A DNA stretch of 64,000 bases from Plesiocystis pacifica SIR-1 (lineage in GTDB: Bacteria; Myxococcota_A; Polyangia; Nannocystales; Nannocystaceae): positions 124,001 through 188,000 of the forward strand of contig NZ_ABCS01000002.1 of assembly GCF_000170895.1 (NCBI RefSeq), read 5' to 3'. The notes under the pieces were generated by a model. The model saw nothing but the letters and a program-made list of their open reading frames with translations, was not told the DNA's origin and did no database searches. The position numbers were made by a program, and so were the translations under genes. Below, in pieces: positions 22,913 through 31,236 of the stretch; the stretch's first letter is position 1, and each line of letters begins with the position of its first letter.

Positions 22913-24109
22913 ATGTCCCGGCCCATGTCCTGGTTCACCGCCATGTGGATCGTCCTGCGCAAGGAGCTCGTCGACGGCCTCCGCGACCGCCGGGCCCTGT
23001 TCTCGGCCCTGCTCTACCCCTTGCTCAGCCCGCTCCTGTTCGGCCTGTTGTTCGGGATGATCGCCGACAAGCAGCGCGAGGCGGCGCAGGTGCCCATCCC
23101 CGTGCTCGGGGCCGAGCACGCCCCGGAGCTCGTCGCCTACCTCGAGGCCAGCGGCGCGACGGTGACCGAGGCCCCCGGAGACCTCGAGCAGGCCAAGGCC
23201 GCCGTGCGCGAGGGCGAGCTGCCCTTCGTGCTCGTGATCCCCCCGGAGTTCGGCGAGCACATCGCCACGGCCACGCCCGCGCCCCTGCACATGATCGTCG
23301 ACGGCTCGCGCAACGATCAGCGCCCGGCCTCCAGCCACGCCCGCCAGCTGCTCGAGTGGTACGGGGCCAAGCTCGCCCGCGGCCGGCTGATCGCCCGCGG
23401 CGTCGACCCGGCCGTCGCCAAGCCCCTCGCCATCCAGGACGTCGAGCTCGCCAGCGCCGAGGAGCTGGCCCTGAACATCCTCGCCTTCGTGCCCATGTTC
23501 GTGCTCATGGCGACCTTCGTCGGCGGCATGCAGCTGGCCGTGGACGCGACCGCCGGCGAGCGCGAGCGCGGCTCCCTCGAGCCCCTGCTGCTCAACCCCG
23601 TGCCCCGCTCGGCCATCGTCGTCGGCAAGTGGCTCGCCGCCGTGGCCTTCGCCGTGGTCTGCGTGGTCCTGACCCTGCTGTGCTGCGTGCTCGTGCTCGA
23701 GCACACCTCGGTCAGCGAGCTCGGCCTGAGCCTCGACACCCGCCCGGCCGTGCTCGCCGGGGTGATCGCCGCCGCCTTCCCCATGGCCCTGATGGCCGCC
23801 GCCCTCCAGGTCCTCGTCGCCAGCTTCGCGCGCTCCTTCAAGGAGGCCCAGACCTACATCTCGCTGCTGATCTTCGTGCCCATGGCCCCGGCCATGATCG
23901 GCATGATGTCCGGCCTCGGCGACAGCCCCCAGGCCCTCCTGACCCCGGGCGTCGGCCAGCAGATCCTGGTTGAGAAGCTCCTCGGCGGCCAGGCCGTCAG
24001 CCCCCTCGAGTTCGTGCTCCCGGTCGTGTCCTCGCTGGTCGTCGCCGCCCTGTGCGTCGGCGTGACCGCGGCGATGTTCCGGCGCGAGGCCGTGATCTTC
24101 GGGCGCTGA
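22913..24109 (+). CDS. ABC-2 type permease (NatB-like)
   Basis: 398 residues. One N-terminal membrane helix (LLYPLLSPLLFGLLFGMIA) is followed by a ~150-residue extracytoplasmic domain and then five to six helices. GERERGSLEPLLLNPVPRSAIVVGKWLA is the typical ABC-2/NatB coupling loop (ERERGTLE). It pairs with the ATPase immediately upstream. Substrate unknown; NatB homologues export Na+ or small molecules. Confidence 0.92.
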   Translation: MSRPMSWFTAMWIVLRKELVDGLRDRRALFSALLYPLLSPLLFGLLFGMIADKQREAAQVPIPVLGAEHAPELVAYLEASGATVTEAPGDLEQAKAAVREGELPFVLVIPPEFGEHIATATPAPLHMIVDGSRNDQRPASSHARQLLEWYGAKLARGRLIARGVDPAVAKPLAIQDVELASAEELALNILAFVPMFVLMATFVGGMQLAVDATAGERERGSLEPLLLNPVPRSAIVVGKWLAAVAFAVVCVVLTLLCCVLVLEHTSVSELGLSLDTRPAVLAGVIAAAFPMALMAAALQVLVASFARSFKEAQTYISLLIFVPMAPAMIGMMSGLGDSPQALLTPGVGQQILVEKLLGGQAVSPLEFVLPVVSSLVVAALCVGVTAAMFRREAVIFGR

Positions 24110-24199
24110 CGAGGCCAACCCAAGGTACGAGCGGACAGCCTCGGGGCACCCCCGCGAGGCGCCCCTCGCTCGAAGCGATCTTCACCCCCGCCAGATGAT

Positions 24200-24327
24200 G
24201 CCCCCGCCTGCGGGGGTAACCGCATGCCCACTCAAAGGCACGAACACCATTGCCCCACGACCAAAGCGGAGGAGCGGACAGCGACGAAGCGCCCCCGGTT
24301 CCCGAGACCTCTGCGGGGGCAAAACAG
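24200..24327. repeat. Intergenic dispersed repeat, copy B (~128 bp)
   Basis: Second copy of the element at 7189-7316, with the same order: GC hairpin (24200-24217), conserved middle containing AAAGCGGAGGAGCGGA, and distal hairpin ending at 24321. Differences fall partly as compensating or wobble changes in the hairpin stems (G-C in this copy where copy A has G-U in the distal stem). It lies 90 bp past the ABC permease stop. Confidence 0.7.
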
Positions 24328-24331
24328 CACT

Positions 24332-24559
24332 TCAGCTCGTGCGGCGCGGCAAGATCAGGCCGATCTGACGCTTGCGTCGACCCCGGACCACCCGCGACCA
24401 GGGCTTGGCTTCGGGCGGCGGGCTCGTGGGCGGGAGGCGCCTGGACAGCGGCTCGAGTCCGCCGCGCTCGCGCGCTCGCATGGTGACCCCTCGCCCCAGC
24501 TCGTCACGGAGCTGGGCGGCCTCGGGGTTCTCGTCCGCCGATTCCTTGGCCTGCGTCAT
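24332..24559 (-). CDS. Small basic protein, 75 aa
   Basis: The ATG at 24559 is preceded by AGGTGGAGG. The N-terminal half is acidic (TQAKESADENPEAAQLRDEL); the C-terminal half is Arg/Lys/Pro rich (VVRGRRKRQIGLILPRRTS), suggesting nucleic-acid or ribosome binding. A promoter-like region with an 8-bp inverted repeat lies upstream. The frame extends upstream of 24559 without any coding look. No family recognised. Confidence 0.5.
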   Translation of the reverse strand: MTQAKESADENPEAAQLRDELGRGVTMRARERGGLEPLSRRLPPTSPPPEAKPWSRVVRGRRKRQIGLILPRRTS

Positions 24560-24621
24560 CGCCCTCCACCTCGCTCGACAAAGACGGCCCGCCCTGCGCG
24601 ACCCCTCTCCTCCGGCGCCTT

Positions 24622-24666
24622 CACGAGTATCGCAGTCCCTGCGCAATCGCAATCGATCTACTCGTG
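24622..24666. promoter_or_regulatory. Inverted repeat flanking a putative promoter of the small basic gene
   Basis: Arms CACGAGTA (24622-24629) and TACTCGTG (24659-24666) are perfect complements 29 bp apart. On the minus strand the enclosed segment contains TTGCGA and GATACT, 15 bp apart, a weak -35/-10 pair pointing at the gene that starts at 24559. Likely a repressor site or looped operator. Confidence 0.4.
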
Positions 24667-24812
24667 CAAAGTGGAGCGATAGCGTCGAGCGGCTTCGAGC
24701 ATCGACACGCCCGCGAAACCTGGGCGCAGCGGGTGTTCCCACGCGCGTGGCCGGGCTCGGAGTGCAGGTCTACCCTTTCACTCTGATTCGATTGTACCCA
24801 GCTGCGTTCGAA

Positions 24813-27050
24813 TCAAGACAGCTCGAAGTCCAAGAGCCGTCCCGCGGCGTCGATGCGCGTGGCCCAGACCCGCTCGGAGCCCTGGTGGTCCGAGGCGGAG
24901 AAGCTCAGCCGCGCGCCGAAGCCGAAGTCGACGGCATCGAAGGACTCGAGGGCCTCGACCAGGGCCTCGCGGTCGTCCGAGCGACCGCTGCGGCGCAGGG
25001 CCTCGACGACCATGTCCCCGACGATGTAGCCCTCGAGGGAGACGAAGCTCGGCGTGGCTCCAGGCCGGTGGGCGGCCAGGGCCTCGCGGTAGCGCAGGAC
25101 ACCGTTCGCCGAGGACTCGGGGTGGGGCACCACCTGGGTGATCAGCATGCCCTCGGGGTTCCCGCCCAGGGCCCGCAGCTCGTCGACGAACAGCTTCCCG
25201 GCGATGGGGGAGATCCCGGCGCAGCGCGGGGCGTCGTCGAGCCTCGACAGATCCGCGACGAACTGGGCGGCCGCGCGGTAGGCCGCGACCAGGAGCACGA
25301 CCTGCACCTGGGAGCGCGCGGACACGGCCTCGAGGGCCGCGTGCACGTCCATGGTGTTGCTGGGGTAGCGCGCGACCTGGATCGCGTCGAAGTCGTGGAA
25401 GCCGTCGGCGGCCAGGGCCCGGCGGATGCCGTCGAGGCCCGACTCGCCGTAGCTGTCGTCCTGGGCCAGCACGGCGAAGCCCGTCGGCGGGATCTTCTCG
25501 CGCCGCCGAAAGTGCTGGACGAGGGCCTGGGCCTCGCGCCCGTAGCCGGCGCGATAGTTGAACACGTAGCGGTCCGGGGGGTCGTGGCGCAGATGTCGAG
25601 CCCCCGAGTGCGAGCCGATCATCGGGAGCCCGGCCGCGTTGACGAGCTCGAGGCTCGCGGCCGTCGTGCGCGTGCCGACGCAGCCGACCACGGCGAGCTT
25701 GTCCTTGGCGAAGCGCTCGACGTTGGCCCGGGCGCGCTCGCTCTCGTAGCCGTCGTCGAGGACCTCGAGCTCGATGGGCCGACCGCGACCCAGCTCGCCC
25801 GCTTCGTTGGCTTGGGCAAAGCGCACCTCCAGGCCCTCGGCCACGCCCCGCCCGACCCCGCCCGCCGGCCCCGAGAGCGCGCCGCTCATGCCGAGCCGGA
25901 TGGGCTTGGAGCGGAGCTGGATCGCCACGCCCACGCCCATCCCGATCGCCGCTCCGAGCCCGCCCAGGCCCATGAGCACGGCCCGGCGCGAGAGCGGAGC
26001 CCGCTGCTTCGACGCGCCCCCACGCGTCGCCGCGATCTTGCCCGTGTCCAGCCACGGCCCGAGCCCGCTGCGCTCGCGTCGGGGCATGTCCTGGTCGACG
26101 CCGATCAGGGCCTCGATGAGGGCCTCGACGGAGTCGAAGCGATCCTCGATGTCCAGCTCGAGGGCTCTGGCCATCACGGCGTCGAGGCCCCTGGGCACGC
26201 CCTGGGCTCCGATCCTCAGCTCCGCCGAGTTGCCCGCGAGCTGGTTCATGACCACCGCCGGCCCGGTCTTGCCCGGGAAGGCCGAGCGCTTGGTCAGCAT
26301 GAAGTAGAGCACCGCCCCGAGGGCGTAGACGTCGGTCTGCAGGGTGACCTCGCCGCTCGACATCTGCTCCGGCGCGACGTAGCCCGGCGTACCCAGGAAC
26401 TCGCCCTCGGCGGTCAGCCCCGTGGTGTCGGGGTCGAGGTCGCGGGCCAGACCAAAGTCGAAGATCTTGACCCGCCGACCGCCGTCGCCGTCGTCGACCA
26501 GGAGCACGTTGTTGGGCTTGAGGTCACGGTGGACCAAGCCCGCGCGGTGGAAGGCCTGCACGCCGCTGCACAGCTGGCCAAAGAGCTCCCGCACTTCCTC
26601 CCAGCGCAGGCCGCCCTCGGGCACGTAGTCGCCGAGGGTGACCCCCTCGAGCAGCTCCATGATCAGGTAGCAGCGCCCTTCTCGGGTGTTGCCGCCGTCG
26701 ATGACGCGGACGATGTTGGGGTGGTCCAGGCGACTCGACAGTCGGACCTCTCGGAGGAAGCGGCGAACCATGGCCGGATCCGCGCTCCGTTCGAGCCGCA
26801 TGACCTTGATGGCTACCGGGCGGTCCAGGGACAACTGAGTGCCACGATAGACCCGGCCCATTCCGCCGGAGCCAATGAAGGATTCGATCTGATAGGCATC
26901 GCCGATGACCGAGCCGAGCAGCGGGTCGGCCTGCGCTTCGATGACGAGCGTCGCCCCGTCCACGGGACATGTGTCCCCGGACTCGTACACCGCCTCGCAG
27001 AGCGGGCAGTAGCGCGAGCGTGACGACTCGCGCGGGGCCTCGGCCGCCAT
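24813..27050 (-). CDS. Receptor Ser/Thr kinase fused to a LivK-type ligand-binding domain
   Basis: 745 residues. A short zinc-ribbon-like N-terminus (Cys15, Cys18, Cys28) precedes a Hanks kinase: glycine loop GSGGMGRVY (60-68), Lys82, HRD 174-176, FDFGLAR, GTPGYVAPEQ. After a juxtamembrane region a hydrophobic segment (about 354-376) leads to ~365 residues of a type I periplasmic-binding-protein fold. It starts IRLGMSGALSGPAGGVGRGV and contains VVGCVGTRTTAASLELVNAAGLP, as in branched-chain amino-acid (LivK/ANF) receptors. The arrangement predicts a membrane receptor kinase that reads an extracellular small ligand. No transporter genes are adjacent. Confidence 0.95.
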   Translation of the reverse strand: MAAEAPRESSRSRYCPLCEAVYESGDTCPVDGATLVIEAQADPLLGSVIGDAYQIESFIGSGGMGRVYRGTQLSLDRPVAIKVMRLERSADPAMVRRFLREVRLSSRLDHPNIVRVIDGGNTREGRCYLIMELLEGVTLGDYVPEGGLRWEEVRELFGQLCSGVQAFHRAGLVHRDLKPNNVLLVDDGDGGRRVKIFDFGLARDLDPDTTGLTAEGEFLGTPGYVAPEQMSSGEVTLQTDVYALGAVLYFMLTKRSAFPGKTGPAVVMNQLAGNSAELRIGAQGVPRGLDAVMARALELDIEDRFDSVEALIEALIGVDQDMPRRERSGLGPWLDTGKIAATRGGASKQRAPLSRRAVLMGLGGLGAAIGMGVGVAIQLRSKPIRLGMSGALSGPAGGVGRGVAEGLEVRFAQANEAGELGRGRPIELEVLDDGYESERARANVERFAKDKLAVVGCVGTRTTAASLELVNAAGLPMIGSHSGARHLRHDPPDRYVFNYRAGYGREAQALVQHFRRREKIPPTGFAVLAQDDSYGESGLDGIRRALAADGFHDFDAIQVARYPSNTMDVHAALEAVSARSQVQVVLLVAAYRAAAQFVADLSRLDDAPRCAGISPIAGKLFVDELRALGGNPEGMLITQVVPHPESSANGVLRYREALAAHRPGATPSFVSLEGYIVGDMVVEALRRSGRSDDREALVEALESFDAVDFGFGARLSFSASDHQGSERVWATRIDAAGRLLDFELS

Positions 27051-27150
27051 GGGCCGAGGGTAGCCAAGAACGCGCGCGCCCGCAGCTTCTGCACTGCGAG
27101 ATTCACACCAAATCGGATCCTAGCGAGCGCGACAGACCCTGACTTTTGAC

Positions 27151-27189
27151 TCAGAGGGTCGGCCAAAACGAGTTTGGCCAACCCTCTGA
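27151..27189. terminator. Strong stem-loop between merR and the receptor kinase gene
   Basis: A 17-bp inverted repeat with one C/A mismatch (arms 27151-27167 and 27173-27189) and a 5-nt loop. It is followed on the + strand by CTATTTT and on the minus strand by GTCAAAAG. Both flanking genes are on the minus strand, so it probably ends the desaturase-merR transcript or insulates the kinase promoter, although the T-tract on that strand is poor. Confidence 0.55.
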
Positions 27190-27261
27190 CTATTTTAGCC
27201 GTCGTGGACGACGCCACGCCCTCCCTGCCCCACGTCCACGACTCAGGAACTGCGTACGGCC

Positions 27262-28185
27262 TCAGCCCTTGTTTCCACGTCGACGCTTGGCTTCGCGGCG
27301 CGTGGCTTCGCCAGACTCGAGCATGCTCCGGAGCACCTGCTCCATCTCCTGCGCGAACAGCAGGCGGACCGTCTCTGGCCCGACCTCGCGCAGCTCCATG
27401 AACGCCCGCGTGATCGCCTGAACGGAGTTTTGCCGACCGAAGCCCTCGCCAGCGTGGGTGACGAAGTGCTCGGCGACCTCGGAGGCCGCGGCCGCGAGGT
27501 GACGACGCAGGATCGACATGGCGCCGGCGGTGACGTCGACGTGCACCCCTGCCTGCTCCAAGGTGGCAGCGATCGTCAGCATCGCCGGACTGTTCACGAG
27601 GTAGTCCTCGCCTTGGGGCTCGATGAACTTGGCCCGCACGAGCTCGGCGATGACCCCGGCGCGGCGCGGCCCGAGGCGCTTCAGGAGGTCCTCGCGCGAG
27701 ACGATCTGCGCCCCGTCGTCGATCCAGGCCCGGGACATCTGGTCCTCGAGGCCCAACCACTCCTCGAGCACGACGCCGCCCCCGTCGAGCTTCTCGACGA
27801 GCTCGCGGATGGCCCGCATGCGCAGCCCTCGATCTTGGAGCTGCCCGATGAGCTCGAGGCGCTCGACGTGGTGCGGGCTGTAATAGGCGACGCGTCCGCG
27901 CTTTTCGGGCTTCGGCAGCACGCCGCTCGACTGGTAAAAACGAATTGTGCGGCTGGGCACACCGCTGAGCCCAGACAGCTCGTCGATGGTGTAGCTCGGC
28001 GCGCTCGCGTCAGCGCCAGGCTCGGCGGCGGCCTTGGCAGACGCCACCCCGGCGCGACCCGACAAAGGCTCCGTATCCACGGCTTTGGCCGCGCCCGAAG
28101 GCGTTTTGGCGACGCGGCGCTGCGTCCTCCGTTGCTGCCGTCGAGCCTTGCGCTCGTTGGTCTTGGCCTCGGCCATGCCACTCAT
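27262..28185 (-). CDS. MerR-family transcriptional regulator, 307 aa
   Basis: A ~60-residue basic, low-complexity N-terminal tail precedes the MerR winged helix: YTIDELSGLSGVPSRTIRFYQ, then SSGVLPKPEKRGRVAYYSPHHVERLELI (residues about 64-115). The C-terminal ~180 residues are helical, with no Cys metal site visible, so it is not a classic metal sensor. The ATG overlaps the stop of the desaturase gene by 4 bp (ATGA), giving translational coupling. It may control desaturase expression in response to a lipid or membrane signal; that is inference. Confidence 0.9.
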   Translation of the reverse strand: MSGMAEAKTNERKARRQQRRTQRRVAKTPSGAAKAVDTEPLSGRAGVASAKAAAEPGADASAPSYTIDELSGLSGVPSRTIRFYQSSGVLPKPEKRGRVAYYSPHHVERLELIGQLQDRGLRMRAIRELVEKLDGGGVVLEEWLGLEDQMSRAWIDDGAQIVSREDLLKRLGPRRAGVIAELVRAKFIEPQGEDYLVNSPAMLTIAATLEQAGVHVDVTAGAMSILRRHLAAAASEVAEHFVTHAGEGFGRQNSVQAITRAFMELREVGPETVRLLFAQEMEQVLRSMLESGEATRREAKRRRGNKG

Positions 28186-29420
28186 TGGCTAGCCCCATGC
28201 TGCTCTCCGGGCAAGGGCCGGCTCAGCCGGTGAACCTCGACGAAGGCTTTCCACGCCGTTCGCGGCCAGCTCTCGGAGCGGTAGCGAATCCCGTGAGCCT
28301 CCGCGGCAGCGCGGACACGCGGCGCGAGTTCGCGCAGCCGGTTGGTGGGCAAGGTCGGGAACAGGTGATGCTCGATCTGAAGATCCAGCGCCCCGCACAG
28401 CAGCGACAGGACGTGGCTGACCTCGTAGTTGTTCGCGGCCTCGACCTGCATGGCGTAGCGCTCGCCCTTGCACGCCGGTCGCGTGCCTTCGGGGAAGGTC
28501 GCCGTCTCCTCGCCGACGTGCCCACAGATGATGGTCAGCGCCGAGTACACGTCGCGGATGCGCTCCGAGACGAAGGTGCCCAGGAGCGAGCGCAGCAACA
28601 GCAAGGGAATCGCCGCCGGCCCGAGCAGCAGCGCGCCCACCAAGGTGCACAGCACCGGCGCGAGCAGGTACTCGCGCGCGTAGTAAGGCAGGAACTTCCG
28701 CATCGCTCGCCAGTAGGCGTCGCGCTTGCTGGTCTTCGAGTCGTCCTCGAGGAAGTCGAAGCCGCCGCGCCCGTTGCCGCTCACGGCGTCGCTGACCCCT
28801 GCGAAGTGCAGGTTCATCAGCGAGGTGAAGTGGGGGAAGAGGACCAGGAACATGAACGGAACCTGGAAGTAGTTGCGTGCGCGGTGGGGCGTGTCCTCGG
28901 TCAGGCGGATCGGGCCGAAGTGGATGTCGGCGTCGTGGCCGGCGACGTTGGTCAGCCCGTGGTGCCGGCCGTTGTGCCCGCGCAGCCACGACGGCTCGTC
29001 GATGGGCACCTGCCAGCGAAAGCGCTTGCTGTGGTAGCGGCCCGCCCCTTCCACGCGGTTGAAGGCGCCGTGGAGCACGGTGTGCCCGATCTCCATGAAC
29101 TGCAGCTGCTTGTAGGCAGCCAGCGCCAGCGAGCCGACGACGAAGCCGAGCACGCCGGGACCGGCGGCGATCAGCCCGCGGCCGACGGCCTCGAGCATCC
29201 GCGAGAAGGCGTCGAAGCGCTTGATTCGGTTGAGGTCCTCGGTGCCGACTTTGGCCTGAGCCTCCCGCCGCAGGCCCTCGATGGCCTGACCAAAGGAGCG
29301 GTATCGCTCGGCGTCGTTGCTCCAAGCCGGCTCTTTGGCCTGCTCGGGCTCATGGGCAAAATGCGCACTGAACGCGGTTTGAGAGCTCTCATGGCCCGTT
29401 TGACTCGCTTCAGGATTCAC
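28182..29420 (-). CDS. Fatty acid desaturase, membrane di-iron, front-end type
   Basis: 412 residues from a GTG at 29420; a TTG at 29456 would add 12 residues but lies inside a palindrome that looks regulatory. Three histidine boxes bind the di-iron centre: HTVLH, HNGRHHG and QIEHHLFP; the Gln in the last box is typical of front-end (delta-5/6-like) desaturases. No cytochrome b5 domain is attached. Four or more membrane helices lie between boxes. The enzyme would introduce double bonds into acyl-lipids. It is cotranscribed with merR downstream. Confidence 0.92.
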   Translation of the reverse strand: MNPEASQTGHESSQTAFSAHFAHEPEQAKEPAWSNDAERYRSFGQAIEGLRREAQAKVGTEDLNRIKRFDAFSRMLEAVGRGLIAAGPGVLGFVVGSLALAAYKQLQFMEIGHTVLHGAFNRVEGAGRYHSKRFRWQVPIDEPSWLRGHNGRHHGLTNVAGHDADIHFGPIRLTEDTPHRARNYFQVPFMFLVLFPHFTSLMNLHFAGVSDAVSGNGRGGFDFLEDDSKTSKRDAYWRAMRKFLPYYAREYLLAPVLCTLVGALLLGPAAIPLLLLRSLLGTFVSERIRDVYSALTIICGHVGEETATFPEGTRPACKGERYAMQVEAANNYEVSHVLSLLCGALDLQIEHHLFPTLPTNRLRELAPRVRAAAEAHGIRYRSESWPRTAWKAFVEVHRLSRPLPGEQHGASQ

Positions 29421-29436
29421 TGAACCAGCAGTAACC

Positions 29437-29456
29437 GTGACAGTGTTTGCTGTCAA
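29437..29456. promoter_or_regulatory. Palindrome upstream of desaturase gene
   Basis: TGACAG-TGTTTG-CTGTCA (29438-29455) is a perfect 6-bp inverted repeat. Further GTCAC/GTGAC half-sites follow at about 29466-29507. Read on the minus strand, TTGACA at 29456-29451 could be a -35 element, so the palindrome overlaps the likely promoter. The MerR protein of the operon is a candidate binder. Confidence 0.45.
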
Positions 29457-29609
29457 CTAGAACTCGGTCACTGGTCCGTCACAGCTCGGCCTCCAAAATC
29501 GTGACATGGACCACACCGGGCTCGGGACCCGCGTACCGGCGTGCGCGAGGCCCCGTCCGCGCCGGGCCCTCGCCGCTACCATCGCGCCGCCTCAGCGGCC
29601 CCTCGACCC

Positions 29610-30290
29610 ATGCCGAGCTCCGTGATCCTCATCTTTGTCGTCATCTACGCCTTCGCGGCGCTCTTGATGGTCACGCTCCACTACGCCTACGTCTCCGAGC
29701 GCTCCGACGACTACAAGATCTACCCCTACAAGCCCCGGCGGCTGACCTTCATGGCCCGCGCGCGCAACATCGGCGGCAACATGGCGATGTCCGGGGCCGG
29801 CCTCGTGCTCGTGGCCGTGTTCCTGCCCGAGCGGCTGTTCGACACGGGTGAGGCCAGCGTCGTGCGCATCGTCGGGGAGACCCTGGGCGTCCTCGCCATC
29901 TACGACTTTGGCTACTACTTCCTCCACCGCTACGCCTTCCACGAGTGGAAGTGGATGAGCAAGGTTCACGTCATGCACCACACCAACAAGAAGCCGACGG
30001 TGGCGGAGAGCCTGTTCGCGCACCCCCTCGAGATCGGCCTGGGCGTGGTGCTGTTCATCCTCAGCATGCTGATCGTCGGCCCGATCACCCCGCTGGCCTT
30101 CGCCGGCTCGTTCGCGGTGTTCACCCTGTTCAACCTGCTGATCCACTCGGGCTTGGACTTTCGCCATCCCCTGCTTCGACCCTTCGCCTATCTCGCGCGC
30201 AAGCACGCCCGGCACCACGCGAGCATGCGCGCGGGCAACTACGCCAGCATCTCGCCCCTGCCAGACATCGTGTTCGGCACCGCCGAGTAG
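29610..30290 (+). CDS. Sterol desaturase / fatty acid hydroxylase family protein
   Basis: 226 residues from the ATG at 29610. Membrane helices alternate with the family histidine clusters HRYAFHE, HVMHHTN, HSGLDF and HARHHAS, which bind a di-iron centre. The family includes sterol C4/C5 oxidases and lipid hydroxylases; the short length fits bacterial members. Divergent from the desaturase-merR operon. A clear terminator follows 25 bp after the stop. Confidence 0.92.
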   Translation: MPSSVILIFVVIYAFAALLMVTLHYAYVSERSDDYKIYPYKPRRLTFMARARNIGGNMAMSGAGLVLVAVFLPERLFDTGEASVVRIVGETLGVLAIYDFGYYFLHRYAFHEWKWMSKVHVMHHTNKKPTVAESLFAHPLEIGLGVVLFILSMLIVGPITPLAFAGSFAVFTLFNLLIHSGLDFRHPLLRPFAYLARKHARHHASMRAGNYASISPLPDIVFGTAE

Positions 30291-30315
30291 ACCGGGAGCC
30301 ACCACCAAAAAAGAG

Positions 30316-30341
30316 CTCGAGATTTTTTCTCGAGTTTTTTT
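30316..30341 (+). terminator. Rho-independent terminator
   Basis: Arms CTCGAG (30316-30321) and CTCGAG (30329-30334) enclose a T-rich 7-nt loop and are followed by seven T residues; a run of six A residues upstream can extend pairing with the T-tract. Confidence 0.75.
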
Positions 30342-30434
30342 GTGTCCGCTGTCGATCCTCGCCGAGCCCGTCCGTCGGGAGGGTGAGGCCCGCCCACAAC
30401 CCGCGGGTCAACCACCGACACCACAGGACACACC

Positions 30435-31181
30435 ATGGCTCTGAGCAACAACACTTTTTGCTGGAACGGCATCGTCACCACCGACATCGAGCGCACCCTC
30501 GCCTTCTTCCCCGAGGTCCTCGGCTGGACCGAGCAGCGCGTCGAGATGGACGGCGAGACCATCATGTTCGCCGCGGGCGGCGAGCCCCTGGCCCACGTCC
30601 GCGGGCCGCAGATGGAGGGCGAGCCGAGCTGGTGGAACAACTACCTGCGCGTCGAGGACGTCGACGCCGCCGCCGAGGCGACCCGTGCCGCCGGCGGCGA
30701 GGTCCTCGTGCCGCCCACGGACATCATCCCCGGCCGCTTCGCCACGGTGAAGACCCCCTCGGGCGCCGTGTTCACCCTGTTCAAGGAGGCCAAGGCCGAC
30801 GACAGCGACGCCGGGCTCGGCGTGGGCAAGCTGCACTGGGTCGACCTGCACTCCAAGGACCTCGACGCCGACCTGGCCTACCTCCGCGACCACCTGAAGT
30901 TCGAGACCCAGACCATGGACATGCCGACCGGGCCGTACACGATCCTCGATCCCGAGGGGAAGGCCCGGGCCGGGGTCATGGCCGGGCAAAACCCCCAGGC
31001 GCCCTCGATGTGGGCGGCGTGGATCCACGTCGAGAGCGTCGACGACACCCTCGGCCGGGCGCGCAACGCCGGCGGCAAGGTGGTCGCCGAGCCCTGGGAC
31101 GTGCCCGGCGTCGGTCGCCTCGCCCTGCTGAGCGACCCGGCGGGCGTCACCTTTGGCGTGATCACCCCGCCCGCCAACTGA
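30435..31181 (+). CDS. VOC-superfamily (glyoxalase/bleomycin-resistance-like) protein
   Basis: 248 residues forming two tandem VOC modules of about 120 residues (WNGIVTTDIERTLAFFPEVLGW... and LHWVDLHSKDLDADLAYLRDHL...). Each ends in the beta strand pattern DPAGVTFGVI / TPSGAVFTLF. Family members bind a metal and small substrates (dioxygenases, lyases, resistance proteins). The specific reaction cannot be assigned. ATG start, 94 bp after the terminator. Confidence 0.9.
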   Translation: MALSNNTFCWNGIVTTDIERTLAFFPEVLGWTEQRVEMDGETIMFAAGGEPLAHVRGPQMEGEPSWWNNYLRVEDVDAAAEATRAAGGEVLVPPTDIIPGRFATVKTPSGAVFTLFKEAKADDSDAGLGVGKLHWVDLHSKDLDADLAYLRDHLKFETQTMDMPTGPYTILDPEGKARAGVMAGQNPQAPSMWAAWIHVESVDDTLGRARNAGGKVVAEPWDVPGVGRLALLSDPAGVTFGVITPPAN

Positions 31182-31236
31182 CCCAAACCCCTGGGCGGAG
31201 ACACGGCGCTCCGGATGGGTTAGATCGGGCGGACCG

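Noticed and set aside
29421-29456. TTG start of the desaturase at 29456
   Set aside because: The TTG lies in a TTGACA-like element inside a perfect palindrome; the GTG at 29420 is more likely, though not proven.
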